64,000 bases of DNA from Halolamina rubra (GCF_000739555.1 NZ_BBJN01000008.1:42869-106868); one strand, 5' to 3'. Positions 24,699 to 34,376 are shown, numbered from the stretch's first letter. Made by a program: numbers and translations. Notes: a model not told the origin generated them from the sequence alone.

Positions 24699-25826
24699 TC
24701 ACTGAATGGATGTGACTATTTCGGCAATCTTCGGCGCCAACGCATCGTAGCTGTAGTGCTTGACACATCGATCACGGGCGCGGTTCCCCATCACCGAGCG
24801 CCGGGACTCGTCGGCGGTCAACCGGCTGATGGCATCGGCGAGTGAGGCAGGAGAGTCCGGAGATACAATTTCGCCGCCGTCGCCCAGAACGCGCGGAAGA
24901 TCACCTACCTCGGTCGCGATCACCGGTTTCCCCATAGCCATCGCGTCAAATACTTTCGCTGGGAGCTGGCCACGTGTTGAGGTGGACTCTTTTTGCGGAA
25001 TTGCAACTACGTCCGCGGCGGCGAGCCATCGTGGAATCTCTTCGAATGGTTGTTGTCCCCGGAGGATTAGTGACTCCCCGCCGAGGTCTCGAAGCTCGTT
25101 GACGAACTTTGATTCGTGTGCTCCGACGACTACGGTGCGGACGTCGAACTTGTCGATCGACGCCACGGCGCTGACGAGATCAGCGACGCCTTTGTGCGGT
25201 CTCGGCGTCCCGGAGAACATGACAAGTGTGGCGTCCCGCGGCAGGTCGTATGCCTCCCTCGCTTCCATCTTATCGAACTGTTCCGGGTCGAAGAGATCGG
25301 TGTCCCTGGCATGCGGGATGAGTTCCCCGCCGAACTTCTTCTGAAGGAACCTATTCGACACAGTCCTCGCATCAGCGAGCCCCGAGAGGGCTTCGAGGGC
25401 CCGATGATAGTAGTACGAGCCGGTGTTGATGAGCGTCGGGATTCCCCAAGCCATCGCAACCAGCTTTCCGCGTTGGAGTTTAAATGCGGTCTCCCAGTCG
25501 TCAATATCGAGAATCAGAGGACGATTTTCTGAGAGTCCTGCAAGGAGTGCGACGCCGTAGCTCTGCACTCGGGGTTTCGAAGCAAGAACCACGTCTCCGT
25601 CAATGAGATTTATCAGGTCCGGGATATCCGGTGCAAACTCGTAAATCCGATTGCCCGTATCAATCCCCTTGTACTCGTAGTCGTTTCGCACAGGCGCCCA
25701 GATTTCATCTTGGAGTTTTGGACCGATAATCTCAACCTCGTAGTTACGCTCAAGGAGTTGTGACAGAAGATGGGCACGCCCTAGACAGTTATGAGAAAGA
25801 TCAGGCGTTAGAACTGAAACCTTCAT
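24699..25826 (-). CDS. GT4 family glycosyltransferase
   Basis: 375 residues from ATG 25826; a GTG two codons earlier is possible. It has a GT-B fold. The N-terminal acceptor domain opens VSVLTPDLSHNCLGRAHLL. The C-terminal donor domain has MFSGTPRPHKGVADLV, VVVGAHESK and the E-x7-E region in LPAKVFDAMAMGKPVIATEVGDLP. Cytoplasmic, retaining transferase on the inner face of the membrane; sugar unknown. Minus strand, convergent with the flippase. A TATA-like TTATAAAA lies upstream. Confidence 0.9.
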   Translation of the reverse strand: MKVSVLTPDLSHNCLGRAHLLSQLLERNYEVEIIGPKLQDEIWAPVRNDYEYKGIDTGNRIYEFAPDIPDLINLIDGDVVLASKPRVQSYGVALLAGLSENRPLILDIDDWETAFKLQRGKLVAMAWGIPTLINTGSYYYHRALEALSGLADARTVSNRFLQKKFGGELIPHARDTDLFDPEQFDKMEAREAYDLPRDATLVMFSGTPRPHKGVADLVSAVASIDKFDVRTVVVGAHESKFVNELRDLGGESLILRGQQPFEEIPRWLAAADVVAIPQKESTSTRGQLPAKVFDAMAMGKPVIATEVGDLPRVLGDGGEIVSPDSPASLADAISRLTADESRRSVMGNRARDRCVKHYSYDALAPKIAEIVTSIQ

Positions 25827-25848
25827 AGCCACTATATAATGAGGTGGG

Positions 25849-25856
25849 TTTTATAA
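25849..25856 (-). promoter_or_regulatory. TATA-like box of the GT4 gene
   Basis: Minus-strand TTATAAAA, 23-30 bases before the ATG at 25826. It is close to the archaeal consensus TTTA[AT]A. Confidence 0.5.
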
Positions 25857-25995
25857 GCTCCTTCCTTCTAAATACGCAACCCCTCTTAAGGGGATTTCAA
25901 GGACGATGATGATGACTGAGAGAATCTCCGGCGTTGGCAGCCACCCAGCACCTGTTGATTACCGTTGTCCCTGAGTTTGCATCAGAAACGGATTG

Positions 25996-27204
25996 TTATG
26001 CGACAAGTGAATGGTACAGTTCTTCAAATTCTTGCTGAACTCGATTTGGTTTATACCGTTTGATCTCTTGCTGTGCCTTCGTTGATAGCACCGATAGGTT
26101 TTCATGTCCAACTATTGAGATTATTTCCTCAGATAACGCGGAAACCGTTGGTTCAACTACTTTACCAGCCCTGCCAACAATTTTGTCGGCTGCCCCGACA
26201 TTTGTCGCTACAATCGGTGTATTCGCTCCCATAGCTTCGAGAAACACCCGCCCGAATGGCTCTTCCCACAAGCCAGGATACACAAAGAGATCGTGGTTCG
26301 CATATACTGACGGGAGTTCCTCATATGGAACGTGCCCCCGAAAGTCGACAATGTCCTCAAAATCACGCTCAACTACGGACTGTTCTAACTTTGATCGTAA
26401 CCCCCCGTCCCCAGCGATTGTAAGCCTAAACTCGTGATCAGCTTCGTCAAGTCGCGCCATCATATTTGGCAGCATTTCTACGCCTTTGTGTTCCTCTAGA
26501 TAACCAACGTATAGTAGTTTGTATGGTTCTGAAAAATCGCTTTCGTGAGGGAGGATAAATGATTCGTCAATTGGATTGGGAATAGTTGTTATCCGCTCGC
26601 TGGGAAAGTTGAATTCCAAGTACGTTTGCCTGACGTGTTCGGAAAGTGCGTGAAACCCATCAATAGTGAGCTCCGTTGGTTCAACACTCTTTATCAGTCC
26701 GTAGTTACCTAATCTACTTGCCGTTCGGTATGCTCTTCCATGTTTTTGGCTTCCCCCACTCGTCTTAACAATACATGGGATACACCTGCTCAGACTGTTG
26801 TTATCGCAAGTCGTTTTGTCCATATATTGTAAATCATTCTTTGGACAAATCCCAGCATAGGCATTAAGCGTGACCAACGTGGCCGCCGATGTTTGTTCAC
26901 TAACTGTCTCCATCGCTGGGATTAAGCTAGTGAGGTAACTGCTTACAAGGTCATACTGTTCAAACTCTTCAAGACGTCTTCGCACCGCTCTATTAAGTGC
27001 GATATTTGTATGGGGTATTCTTTCCTCAAGAAGAAATTCGGTATTGATATTTGATTGGTAGTTTGTGATCTGGGGGCGCTCAGCACAATACACAGTTATC
27101 TCATGATCTCGATTGGCTAACCCATCCACGATTTGATTTGCGGTATGGGTTGCACCCGTTCCTTCGTCCCCGGGAAAGCTCGGATGTATGAATCCAATTT
27201 TCAC
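25996..27204 (-). CDS. GT4 family glycosyltransferase
   Basis: 402 residues of GT-B fold. The N-terminus (KIGFIHPSFPGDEGTGATHTANQIVDGLA) has the glycine-rich acceptor loop. A cysteine cluster (ICPKNDLQY...CDNNSLSRCIPCIV, ~residues 118-145) is a feature of some GT4 enzymes and may bind metal. The donor site is YVGYLEEHKGVEML with FGRVFLEAMGANTPIVATNVG. The codons are clearly AT-richer than elsewhere in the window, so the gene is probably acquired. The preceding 169 bases (25827-25995) hold only the promoter of the neighbour. Confidence 0.9.
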   Translation of the reverse strand: MKIGFIHPSFPGDEGTGATHTANQIVDGLANRDHEITVYCAERPQITNYQSNINTEFLLEERIPHTNIALNRAVRRRLEEFEQYDLVSSYLTSLIPAMETVSEQTSAATLVTLNAYAGICPKNDLQYMDKTTCDNNSLSRCIPCIVKTSGGSQKHGRAYRTASRLGNYGLIKSVEPTELTIDGFHALSEHVRQTYLEFNFPSERITTIPNPIDESFILPHESDFSEPYKLLYVGYLEEHKGVEMLPNMMARLDEADHEFRLTIAGDGGLRSKLEQSVVERDFEDIVDFRGHVPYEELPSVYANHDLFVYPGLWEEPFGRVFLEAMGANTPIVATNVGAADKIVGRAGKVVEPTVSALSEEIISIVGHENLSVLSTKAQQEIKRYKPNRVQQEFEELYHSLVA

Positions 27205-27337
27205 TGGAAGGACTTGGGAGTAGTCGCTGGTAATCCTTTACGCTTCTGTACCTCAAAACGATTGAGAGGACTATTTAGAGTGGGATAAGGCTGGACAATT
27301 TTCCAGGCGGCAGTATCATCATGCCCTAGGACATCAA

Positions 27338-27346
27338 CATATATAC
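27338..27346 (+). promoter_or_regulatory. TATA-like box of the sulfatase-like gene
   Basis: CATATATAC, 24-32 bases before the ATG at 27370 in a 165-base divergent spacer. Confidence 0.45.
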
Positions 27347-27369
27347 AATCAACACGACTTCTACTTAAT

Positions 27370-28308
27370 ATGGGCACTACACGCCGGTTCATACGAGCAC
27401 TCCAGAATCCCCGTCTTTTCTTTCGTGGTTTAAATCGAACTTATCATACCCGTGCTGGTTTGCGATCTGAAAATACAGACGGATTAGACATTTTTGATGA
27501 AGACTGGGATACGCTCATCGTACTTGACGCTTGTCGCTATGACATGTTTGAGAAAGCCAACCAGTTAGAGGGCGCCCTTTCCTCGCGAATATCAAAAGGC
27601 TCCGCAACGACGGAGTGGCTACAAGCGAACTTTGACGGGCAAGACCTTCGTGATACGGTCTACGTCACAGCCAATCCACAACTCGAGCGTAACCGCGAAA
27701 ATTGGGATATCACGCTCCACGAGACAATCAATGTCTGGCTCGAAGATGGCTGGGACGAGGAGACAGGAACCGTTCGGGCTGAGACGGTGAGCGAGACGGC
27801 TCTTGATACTATTAAGCAGTTTCCTCACAAGCGACTTGTCGTCCATTATATGCAGCCTCACTACCCGTTCGTCCCAACAGATACTCAATTCGATAAGGAG
27901 CACCTTCGACAACTTGATGACGGAGAGAACTCGCCAGCAAAAGAGAACCTCTGGAATCAGAAATTTATGGGGAAATTGGATATCTCCAGAGAGCAACTCT
28001 GGACTATGTACGTAGAAAATCTTAATTATGCACTTGAATGCGTAGAAGAGTTGCTAGAGAAACTTTCCGGAAAAACAGTCGTTACTGGAGATCACGGAAA
28101 TTACGTCGGAGAACGTGCGTCTCCAATTCCCATTCGTGAGTTTGGTCATCCTCGTGGATTGTACGATGACCCCGTAGTTCGTATTCCTTGGCTAGAATAC
28201 GAGAGTGGGCCGCGTCGAGAAATAACTGCCCAATCTACTGATGAATCACAGGGGAGCATAAATTCGCAACTCGTTGACGAACGACTACAGAATCTCGGAT
28301 ACAAGTAA
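27370..28308 (+). CDS. Sulfatase/alkaline-phosphatase-superfamily protein of the glycan island
   Basis: 312 residues, not membrane-spanning. The first metal ligand Asp53 lies in LIVLDACRYDMF, a probable nucleophile Ser/Thr is at 78-81 (SKGSATTEW), and the second metal site is VTGDHGNYVGE, followed by EFGHPRGLY. It lacks the Cys-x-Pro-x-Arg motif of true sulfatases, so a phosphatase, phosphotransferase or phosphodiesterase is likelier. The last residues (LVDERLQNLGYK) echo the tail of the phosphodiesterase at 21.5 kb (ELEDRLSDMGYL). It is surrounded by opposite-strand glycosyltransferase genes and is AT-rich. Confidence 0.85.
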   Translation: MGTTRRFIRALQNPRLFFRGLNRTYHTRAGLRSENTDGLDIFDEDWDTLIVLDACRYDMFEKANQLEGALSSRISKGSATTEWLQANFDGQDLRDTVYVTANPQLERNRENWDITLHETINVWLEDGWDEETGTVRAETVSETALDTIKQFPHKRLVVHYMQPHYPFVPTDTQFDKEHLRQLDDGENSPAKENLWNQKFMGKLDISREQLWTMYVENLNYALECVEELLEKLSGKTVVTGDHGNYVGERASPIPIREFGHPRGLYDDPVVRIPWLEYESGPRREITAQSTDESQGSINSQLVDERLQNLGYK

Positions 28309-28335
28309 TCTGTGAATATCAATGGACTGTTCTCA

Positions 28336-29403
28336 CTATCTAGTTTTCTCCGTCGCCTTCTCAAACTCAGAAACAAGGTTGGTTTGTGTAAACAATTCTT
28401 CTACGGTTTCTCTCCCCGTTTTACCTAGTTTAGCTCGTCGCCGTCTATTTTGGGCGAGATCTTGAATTGTAGATGCGAATGCGTCTGTATTCGTCGAGTC
28501 GTATAGGAACCCGCTCTCCCCATGTTTCACATTCTCTCCAATTCCTCCTACATCACTACCAACAACAGGAAGGCCTGTTGCCATAGCTTCTATGACGGTG
28601 ATACAAAGCCCCTCACGCTTAGACGGTTGAAAATATATATCTAGATTTGAGAGGAATCCTGGAACATCCTCAACAAGCCCCCGTAACGTAACGTTCGTGA
28701 TCTGCCGATGCTGAATCTCCTCCTCCAGTTGATCGCGTAATTCTCCATCCCCAGCAATTTCGAACTTAATATTGGCCTCTTGGAGCTGTTCAGCTACGTC
28801 TAAAATTGTGAAGGGGTTCTTGGGCTCAGCCAATCGTCCAACTGTACCGACAACTGCTGCGTCGGTTGCTTCCTGAGTGACGACTGGATAGTCACTTAGA
28901 TTAATACCTGCAATCGGAACCGTGTGCACAAGTGAACTATCTATATCCGTTTCTTCTAAAAGCGTCTTTGCAACCGCCTCTGAATCTGCAAGAACTACAT
29001 CAGTGAGATAACTTGTCAGATTAAATATTGTTCTCCGTTTTTGGGTTTTGAACGAATTACTGTGGCGCCACGTACTCACTATTGCGTCTGGATTGACGAC
29101 TCCTGCGAGTTTTGCTACCATAGCCGAGTGGAAAAGTGACCCGACGATGATATCGGCCCCACGAACGGCACGGAGAAACTTCCATCCTGAAGAAAGAAAG
29201 TTACCAGATGAATGGCGGAGACGGATTACGGTTGCCCAATCAGGAACTCGATCTTCAATTCCGGTACTTTGCCCATCGAGAGCGACAACAGTCACGTCGT
29301 ATTTCTCCTCGTCGAGTCCATCCAGAAGACGGCACATTCCGACTTCCGCCCCACCGACTCCTAGAGTGTTGATGATGTAGACGAGTTTTACCCTTTCTGG
29401 CAT
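28336..29403 (-). CDS. GT4 family glycosyltransferase
   Basis: 355 residues of GT-B fold. It opens VKLVYIINTLGVGGAEVGMCRLLDGL (acceptor domain, GGAE loop). The donor part has VGTVGRLAEPKNPFTIL, FEIAGDGELRDQL and the catalytic region PSKREGLCITVIEAMATGLPVVGSDVGG. The S-K-R-E-G-x7-E pattern is the GT4 nucleotide-sugar site. Cytoplasmic face of the membrane. AT-rich codons; convergent with the sulfatase-like gene, 27 bases apart. Confidence 0.92.
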   Translation of the reverse strand: MPERVKLVYIINTLGVGGAEVGMCRLLDGLDEEKYDVTVVALDGQSTGIEDRVPDWATVIRLRHSSGNFLSSGWKFLRAVRGADIIVGSLFHSAMVAKLAGVVNPDAIVSTWRHSNSFKTQKRRTIFNLTSYLTDVVLADSEAVAKTLLEETDIDSSLVHTVPIAGINLSDYPVVTQEATDAAVVGTVGRLAEPKNPFTILDVAEQLQEANIKFEIAGDGELRDQLEEEIQHRQITNVTLRGLVEDVPGFLSNLDIYFQPSKREGLCITVIEAMATGLPVVGSDVGGIGENVKHGESGFLYDSTNTDAFASTIQDLAQNRRRRAKLGKTGRETVEELFTQTNLVSEFEKATEKTR

Positions 29404-29554
29404 TGTTGTGAAGTTCTACCTGAACAGTAAAACACCTTTCATAGATCGCCTCCAATTGGGGATTCCGGGTCTGTTATGTGGAGTGAGTACGACTCCATGA
29501 TATCCAGGCGACCCCGACCAGAGCTAGAAACTCAAAATATAATTTCAAATACAG

Positions 29555-30775
29555 ATGGAGTGGGATAAAACACGACAGGCGATTCCTATCTTCGTTATCA
29601 CATTCCTAGTTCGTAGTGTCGCAGCAATTATAACGACACTCACCACACTCAACCCAGATTCGAGGAAAGATGCTGTCGGATTTGGGAATACTGCAGAGAC
29701 CATTGCTCGCGGCTTCAAAGAGGGCAACCCTTACTTGTATACTACAGGATCAATAGACCCGTCTCAATTACTGTTTCCGCTGGCTTCTCCAGATATCTAC
29801 ACTCTCTGGGGGACGTTTCTGGCACCCTTCTGGCTACTGCCGGGGCCGAGTGGCTTCTACGCACGCCTCGGGAACGCGTTTCTCGGTGCCTTCGCTGTTT
29901 ACAACGTCTACCTCATCACCCGCTACTATCACTCTCACCACGCTGGCGTCGTCGCCGCTCTTCCAATGATGTTCTATCCTAGTGTTGTTGCAGTTCACAG
30001 CACGCTCCTTAGGGAAGCAATTGTGCTATTCGGTATTACTACTGCAGCACGTCTGATGCTACTTTCCCCCAAGCACCGGTCTCGACTACTCTCCTACGTT
30101 CTCGCCGGTATTGTTTTGCACATCTCGCTGTTACAGCGCAGTGATAACTTCTTAATCTTCGTCGCAGCGGTCGTTGCCGCACTCGGAGTGTATATTGTGA
30201 AGTCAGGATACATATCCCGACGAGCGATCGCTTTTGGTGCTTCTCTGTCTCCTGTCGCGTTCGTACTTTCGCTTCCCATCATTCGCGATGGAATCGAGTT
30301 CTTGGCGTACACTCGCGAAGTAAGAGCTAGCGGTCGTGCCGTCTACCTGCCAGAGGTTATCCCACGAACAGTCTTCGAGTTGGCTGCCTTCAGCTGGGTC
30401 GGCGCAGCGTACTTCCTCTACACCCCGTTCCCGTGGATGATTGAGACAATTCCTGACTTGCTCGTCGGTATTGAGGGACTCATCAACATTGCGTTCACTG
30501 CTGCAGCGGTGTGGGGCGTCCGGTCGTTCGGACAGAAGAACGCATCTGCAACAGTTGGCCTCCTCGTCGGCTTAGCTGTCGCCGTTATCCTGTACGGTGT
30601 CGGTACTGCCAATTACGGGACGGGGATGCGGCACCGGCAGATGTTCCTCTGGGTCATCTTCCTGTTCGGTGGTATCGGCATCAGTGAACACGTGAGATTC
30701 GCGCGGCCGCTCCAGTGGTTGAGTGACGACTCCTCTGAAACCAATACTCGGGCGTCGAACTCCGGAGCCGACTGA
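29555..30775 (+). CDS. Polytopic membrane protein of the glycan island (GT-C or polymerase-like)
   Basis: 406 residues with about 9-11 hydrophobic segments and a polar N-terminal loop after the first one (TTLNPDSRKDAVGFGNTAE) containing an acidic residue. This layout resembles GT-C mannosyltransferases and O-antigen polymerase-type proteins. No family motif is decisive; PFPWMIETIPDLLVGIEGL near residue 290 is reminiscent of polysaccharide-assembly membrane proteins. Its job may be a lipid-phosphate-sugar-dependent transfer or chain elongation. The stop lies nine bases from the convergent GT4 gene. Confidence 0.7.
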   Translation: MEWDKTRQAIPIFVITFLVRSVAAIITTLTTLNPDSRKDAVGFGNTAETIARGFKEGNPYLYTTGSIDPSQLLFPLASPDIYTLWGTFLAPFWLLPGPSGFYARLGNAFLGAFAVYNVYLITRYYHSHHAGVVAALPMMFYPSVVAVHSTLLREAIVLFGITTAARLMLLSPKHRSRLLSYVLAGIVLHISLLQRSDNFLIFVAAVVAALGVYIVKSGYISRRAIAFGASLSPVAFVLSLPIIRDGIEFLAYTREVRASGRAVYLPEVIPRTVFELAAFSWVGAAYFLYTPFPWMIETIPDLLVGIEGLINIAFTAAAVWGVRSFGQKNASATVGLLVGLAVAVILYGVGTANYGTGMRHRQMFLWVIFLFGGIGISEHVRFARPLQWLSDDSSETNTRASNSGAD

Positions 30776-30784
30776 GCCAGTAGT

Positions 30785-31927
30785 CTACTTCCAAGAGTTC
30801 CGGCCTTCGTCTGTCTCGTCCAGCAACTGCTGGTACACCCCATCCAACGCCTCCACCATCGCCTCCACCGAGAACCGCTCAGCCCGCTCCAACCCCGCCT
30901 CACCCATTCGCTCACGCAACTCCGAATCGCCAACCAAATCACCCATTCGCGCCGCCAACGCCGCCGAATCCCCGGTCGAAACCAGATTCCCGTTCTGCCC
31001 ATCCTCCACTTGCTCCGGAATCCCCGCGATATCCGTCGCCACCACTGGCAGCCCACTCGCCATAGCCTCCGTAATCACCCGCGGCGTCCCCTCGCGGAAC
31101 GACGGCAACACGAGCACATCACTCGCCGCGAGAATCTGCGGCACGTCCTCCCGATAGCCAGTCAGGAATACCTGCTCCGACATCCCCCGCTCCTCGATCT
31201 CCGCTTCCAGCGATTCGTACAGCGGACCGTCGCCGACGATGCACACCGATCCCTCAAAATCGTCCATCGACGGCACCGCATCCAACAACACGCCGTGCCC
31301 TTTCCCATCGGCGAGCCGCCCGACCATCACGACGCGCGGCCGCTCACCCGGAAGATCCTCAGCAGGCTCGGCATCCGCAAAGGCGGCCAAATCTACACCA
31401 CTGTAGACCGTCGTGTACTGCTCGGGCCGACCGATCCCGCGCTCCAGATACTCCTCGGCGATCACGTCGGCGTTCGTGACGATGCGGTCCGTGTGCGTGG
31501 CTGCACGGCGCTCACACGCGAGGACGAATTGATTCAGTGCCTCGTTCCGGTCGTCCGCGAACGGGACGCCGTGGACCGTGTGGACGACGTTCGGAACCCC
31601 TGCCAGCGCCGCGGCGAAACGACCGATAATCCCCGCCTCTGTGCTGTGGGTGTGGACGATATCGAACTCCTCGCGACGGAGATACCGTGCCAGCGACACC
31701 ACTGCGGGCACCGCAGTCACGGGGTTGTAGTGGCGGATCAACGGGAACTGCTTCGTATCGATCCCATCGGCCTCGAGCTGGGCCACCTGCTCCTCGGCGT
31801 ACTCCGCGCCGTAGCCGACGGTGAACTCGTAGTCGTCGAGCCCGCGGACGGTGGCGAGCGTCTTCGCCTCCGCCCCGCCCTGTAACAGGCGCGTGATGAG
31901 GTGGAAGACTCGAGGCCGGCGAGTCAT
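30785..31927 (-). CDS. GT4 family glycosyltransferase
   Basis: 380 residues from ATG 31927. Acceptor domain: VFHLITRLLQGGAEAKTLATV and FDIVHTHSTEAGIIGRFAA. Donor domain: VVMVGRLADGKGHGVLLDAV, CIVGDGPLYESL, PSFREGTPRVITEAMASGLPVVATDIAGIPE, all classic GT4 blocks. Here the G+C content rises back to the level of the genome. This gene and those to the right therefore differ in origin from the AT-rich section on its left. Confidence 0.94.
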   Translation of the reverse strand: MTRRPRVFHLITRLLQGGAEAKTLATVRGLDDYEFTVGYGAEYAEEQVAQLEADGIDTKQFPLIRHYNPVTAVPAVVSLARYLRREEFDIVHTHSTEAGIIGRFAAALAGVPNVVHTVHGVPFADDRNEALNQFVLACERRAATHTDRIVTNADVIAEEYLERGIGRPEQYTTVYSGVDLAAFADAEPAEDLPGERPRVVMVGRLADGKGHGVLLDAVPSMDDFEGSVCIVGDGPLYESLEAEIEERGMSEQVFLTGYREDVPQILAASDVLVLPSFREGTPRVITEAMASGLPVVATDIAGIPEQVEDGQNGNLVSTGDSAALAARMGDLVGDSELRERMGEAGLERAERFSVEAMVEALDGVYQQLLDETDEGRNSWK

Positions 31928-32043
31928 CGATGAGTCACACCTTCGGCGACACACTCCCCCGACTTAAGCCTCCATCTCTGGCTCCCAGACGGTCCGCGGG
32001 AAGTAACGACACTCTCAAACGACTGTAGTGAATCCGACAGACC

Positions 32044-33318
32044 ATGCACACCGACCAGACGTCCGTTGGCGTCGTCGGGCTGGGCTACGTCGGCCTCCCA
32101 CTTGCGCTCGCGATGCACGACGCGGGCTACGACGTGGTCGGCGTCGACGTCGACCCCAACAAAGTCGAGACGCTCCGAAATGGCAAATCGACCGTCGAGG
32201 ACGTTACCGACGAGGAAGTCGCTCAGGCCGTCGACGCCGGCATGACGTTCACAACCGACTACGACCAACTCGCAGGCGCCGACGGCGTCTCTATCTGTGT
32301 CCCCACCCCGCTCCGCAAAACCGATACGCCGGATCTCTCCTACGTTCTCGACGCTGTCGAATGCCTCGCACCGGTCGTCAGCAATGGCTGTACGGTCGTG
32401 CTCGAGAGTACCGTCTACCCTGGCGCCACTGAGGAAGCCGTCGCTGAAGTACTGGCGGAGAACGGTGCCACCATCGGCGACGATCTTTATCTCGCGTTCT
32501 CGCCGGAGCGTATCGACCCCGGGAACGAGGAGTACGGGCCGACGGACATCCCGAAAGTTCTCGGCGGCGTCACCGACGAGTGCGGCAACCGAGCAGAAGC
32601 GCTCTACGCGCCCGTTTTCGAGGAGGTCATTCGCGTCGACTCCTCCACAGAGGCCGAACTGGTCAAACTCCTCGAGAACACGTTCCGGGCGGTCAACATC
32701 GGGCTGATCAACGAGCTCGCACAGATCGCCCATGAACTCGATGTCGATATCTGGAACGCCATCGAGGCCGCGGAGACGAAGCCGTTCGGCTTCATGCCGT
32801 TCTACCCCGGCCCAGGCCTCGGTGGCCACTGTATCCCCATCGATCCGTTCTACCTTTCGTGGAAAGCCGACCAGCACGGCGTGGACACGCGCTTCATCGA
32901 TCTCGCGGACACGGTCAATCGCGAGATGCCTCAACACGTCGTCGACCGCGTGGTTCACCAACTCAACGACCGCGGCACGGCGCTCTCGAACGCCGACGTG
33001 CTCATCCTCGGCGCCGCCTACAAGCCGAACGTTTCGGACGTTCGTGAGTCCCCCGCCCTCGACATCATCACGGAACTCGAGGAGTGGCAAGCGACCGTCG
33101 ACTACCACGATCCGCACGTTCCCGAGCTCACGGTCGGGAAGAAGACCTACGAATCGGTCCCGCTCACCGATGACCGGCTCCAGAGCGCGGACTGTGCCGT
33201 CATCGTCACGGACCACTCCGAACTAGACATCGACCGAATCGTCGAGGAGTCGGCGCTTGTCTTCGACGCCCGGAACGCGACCAGCCACCGCGACGACGAC
33301 CACGTCGTTCGACTGTAG
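32044..33318 (+). CDS. UDP-sugar 6-dehydrogenase (UDP-GlcNAc/ManNAc type)
   Basis: 424 residues. It has the NAD-binding GVVGLGYVGLPLALAM at 8-23, the central-domain LLENTFRAVNIGLINELA helix and the active-site Cys in GLGGHCIPIDPFY. The GGHCIPIDP sequence (rather than GGxCxPKD) marks the UDP-N-acetylhexosamine dehydrogenase branch (WbpA/WecC/TviB-like). The C-terminal domain has GAAYKPNVSDVRESP. It oxidises the C6 alcohol to a uronic acid, giving charged sugars for the glycan. The next gene is an epimerase on the same strand, 48 bases on. Confidence 0.94.
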   Translation: MHTDQTSVGVVGLGYVGLPLALAMHDAGYDVVGVDVDPNKVETLRNGKSTVEDVTDEEVAQAVDAGMTFTTDYDQLAGADGVSICVPTPLRKTDTPDLSYVLDAVECLAPVVSNGCTVVLESTVYPGATEEAVAEVLAENGATIGDDLYLAFSPERIDPGNEEYGPTDIPKVLGGVTDECGNRAEALYAPVFEEVIRVDSSTEAELVKLLENTFRAVNIGLINELAQIAHELDVDIWNAIEAAETKPFGFMPFYPGPGLGGHCIPIDPFYLSWKADQHGVDTRFIDLADTVNREMPQHVVDRVVHQLNDRGTALSNADVLILGAAYKPNVSDVRESPALDIITELEEWQATVDYHDPHVPELTVGKKTYESVPLTDDRLQSADCAVIVTDHSELDIDRIVEESALVFDARNATSHRDDDHVVRL

Positions 33319-33366
33319 GCATCTCCATTCCGACAAACTAACCCCACCCGCGGAGAATTCGGAGGT

Positions 33367-34302
33367 ATGCCCACTGCACTCGTTACTGGCGTCGCGGGGT
33401 TCATCGGCTCGAACCTCGCTGACGCGCTCCTCGACCGAGGGTACACGGTCCGCGGCATCGACAACTTTGAGACCGGTCGTGAGCAGAACCTTAGCGCCCT
33501 CACCACTGACGACGATTTTACCTTCCACGAGGGGGACATCCGCAATGCCGACGCCATGGCCGAGATCACGGCAGGTGTCGACTACGTCTTTCACCAGGCC
33601 GCCGTCCCCTCGGTCCCACGGAGCGTCGACGATCCCGTTACCTCCACGGACGCCAACTGCACCGGGACGGCGACAGTCCTGAATGCCGCTCGGGAGGCCA
33701 ACGTCGATACGGCCGTCGTCGCCTCCTCCTCCTCCGTCTACGGCTCAACCGACCAGCTCCCGAAAGTCGAGTCCATGGAGTCACAGCCGGAATCGCCCTA
33801 CGCGCTCTCGAAATTCTACACCGAGAAGCTCGCCCTCCAGTTCAGCGACCTCTACGACATCGACACGGCTGCGCTCCGCTACTTCAACATCTTCGGCCCG
33901 CGCCAGGACCCCAACGGTGACTACGCCGCAGTCATCCCGAAGTTCATCTCCCTGATGCTCGACGGCGAGCGCCCGGTCATCTACGGCGACGGCGAACAGT
34001 CTCGCGACTTCACCTTCATCGACAACGCCGTCCAAGCGAACATCCTCGCCGCTGAGGGTGACGCCACCGGCGAAGCGTTCAACGTCGGCTGCGGCGGTCG
34101 CGTCACGGTCAACGAACTCGTCGACACGCTCAACGACATCCTCGACACCGACATTGACCCAATCTACGACGATCCGCGTCCCGGCGACGTGCGCCACTCT
34201 CACGCCGACATCTCGAAAGCCGAGGATCTGCTCGACTACGAGCCAGAAGTCGGGTTCGAAGCAGGGCTCGAACGGACCATCCCGTACTACCGCGACGCCT
34301 AG
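33367..34302 (+). CDS. NAD-dependent nucleotide-sugar 4-epimerase (WbpP/TviC-like)
   Basis: 311 residues of the extended SDR fold. It has the GVAGFIGSNLADALL nucleotide site (8-22), the SSSSVYGST active-site serine region, the SPYALSKFYTEKL Tyr-Lys pair, and FNIFGPRQDPNGDYAAVIPKF. The SSSVYG plus NIFGPRQDPN combination fits UDP-GlcNAc/UDP-GlcNAcA 4-epimerases. Paired with the upstream dehydrogenase it would yield UDP-GalNAc(A). A GGAGGT ribosome-binding-like word abuts the ATG at 33367. Confidence 0.92.
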   Translation: MPTALVTGVAGFIGSNLADALLDRGYTVRGIDNFETGREQNLSALTTDDDFTFHEGDIRNADAMAEITAGVDYVFHQAAVPSVPRSVDDPVTSTDANCTGTATVLNAAREANVDTAVVASSSSVYGSTDQLPKVESMESQPESPYALSKFYTEKLALQFSDLYDIDTAALRYFNIFGPRQDPNGDYAAVIPKFISLMLDGERPVIYGDGEQSRDFTFIDNAVQANILAAEGDATGEAFNVGCGGRVTVNELVDTLNDILDTDIDPIYDDPRPGDVRHSHADISKAEDLLDYEPEVGFEAGLERTIPYYRDA

Positions 34303-34376
34303 CCAGAACACTCCTTCCGGAACCGTTTTGCCACTCTGCCGAGCAGTCGGAACCAACATGACCGGTGATCGAACCT

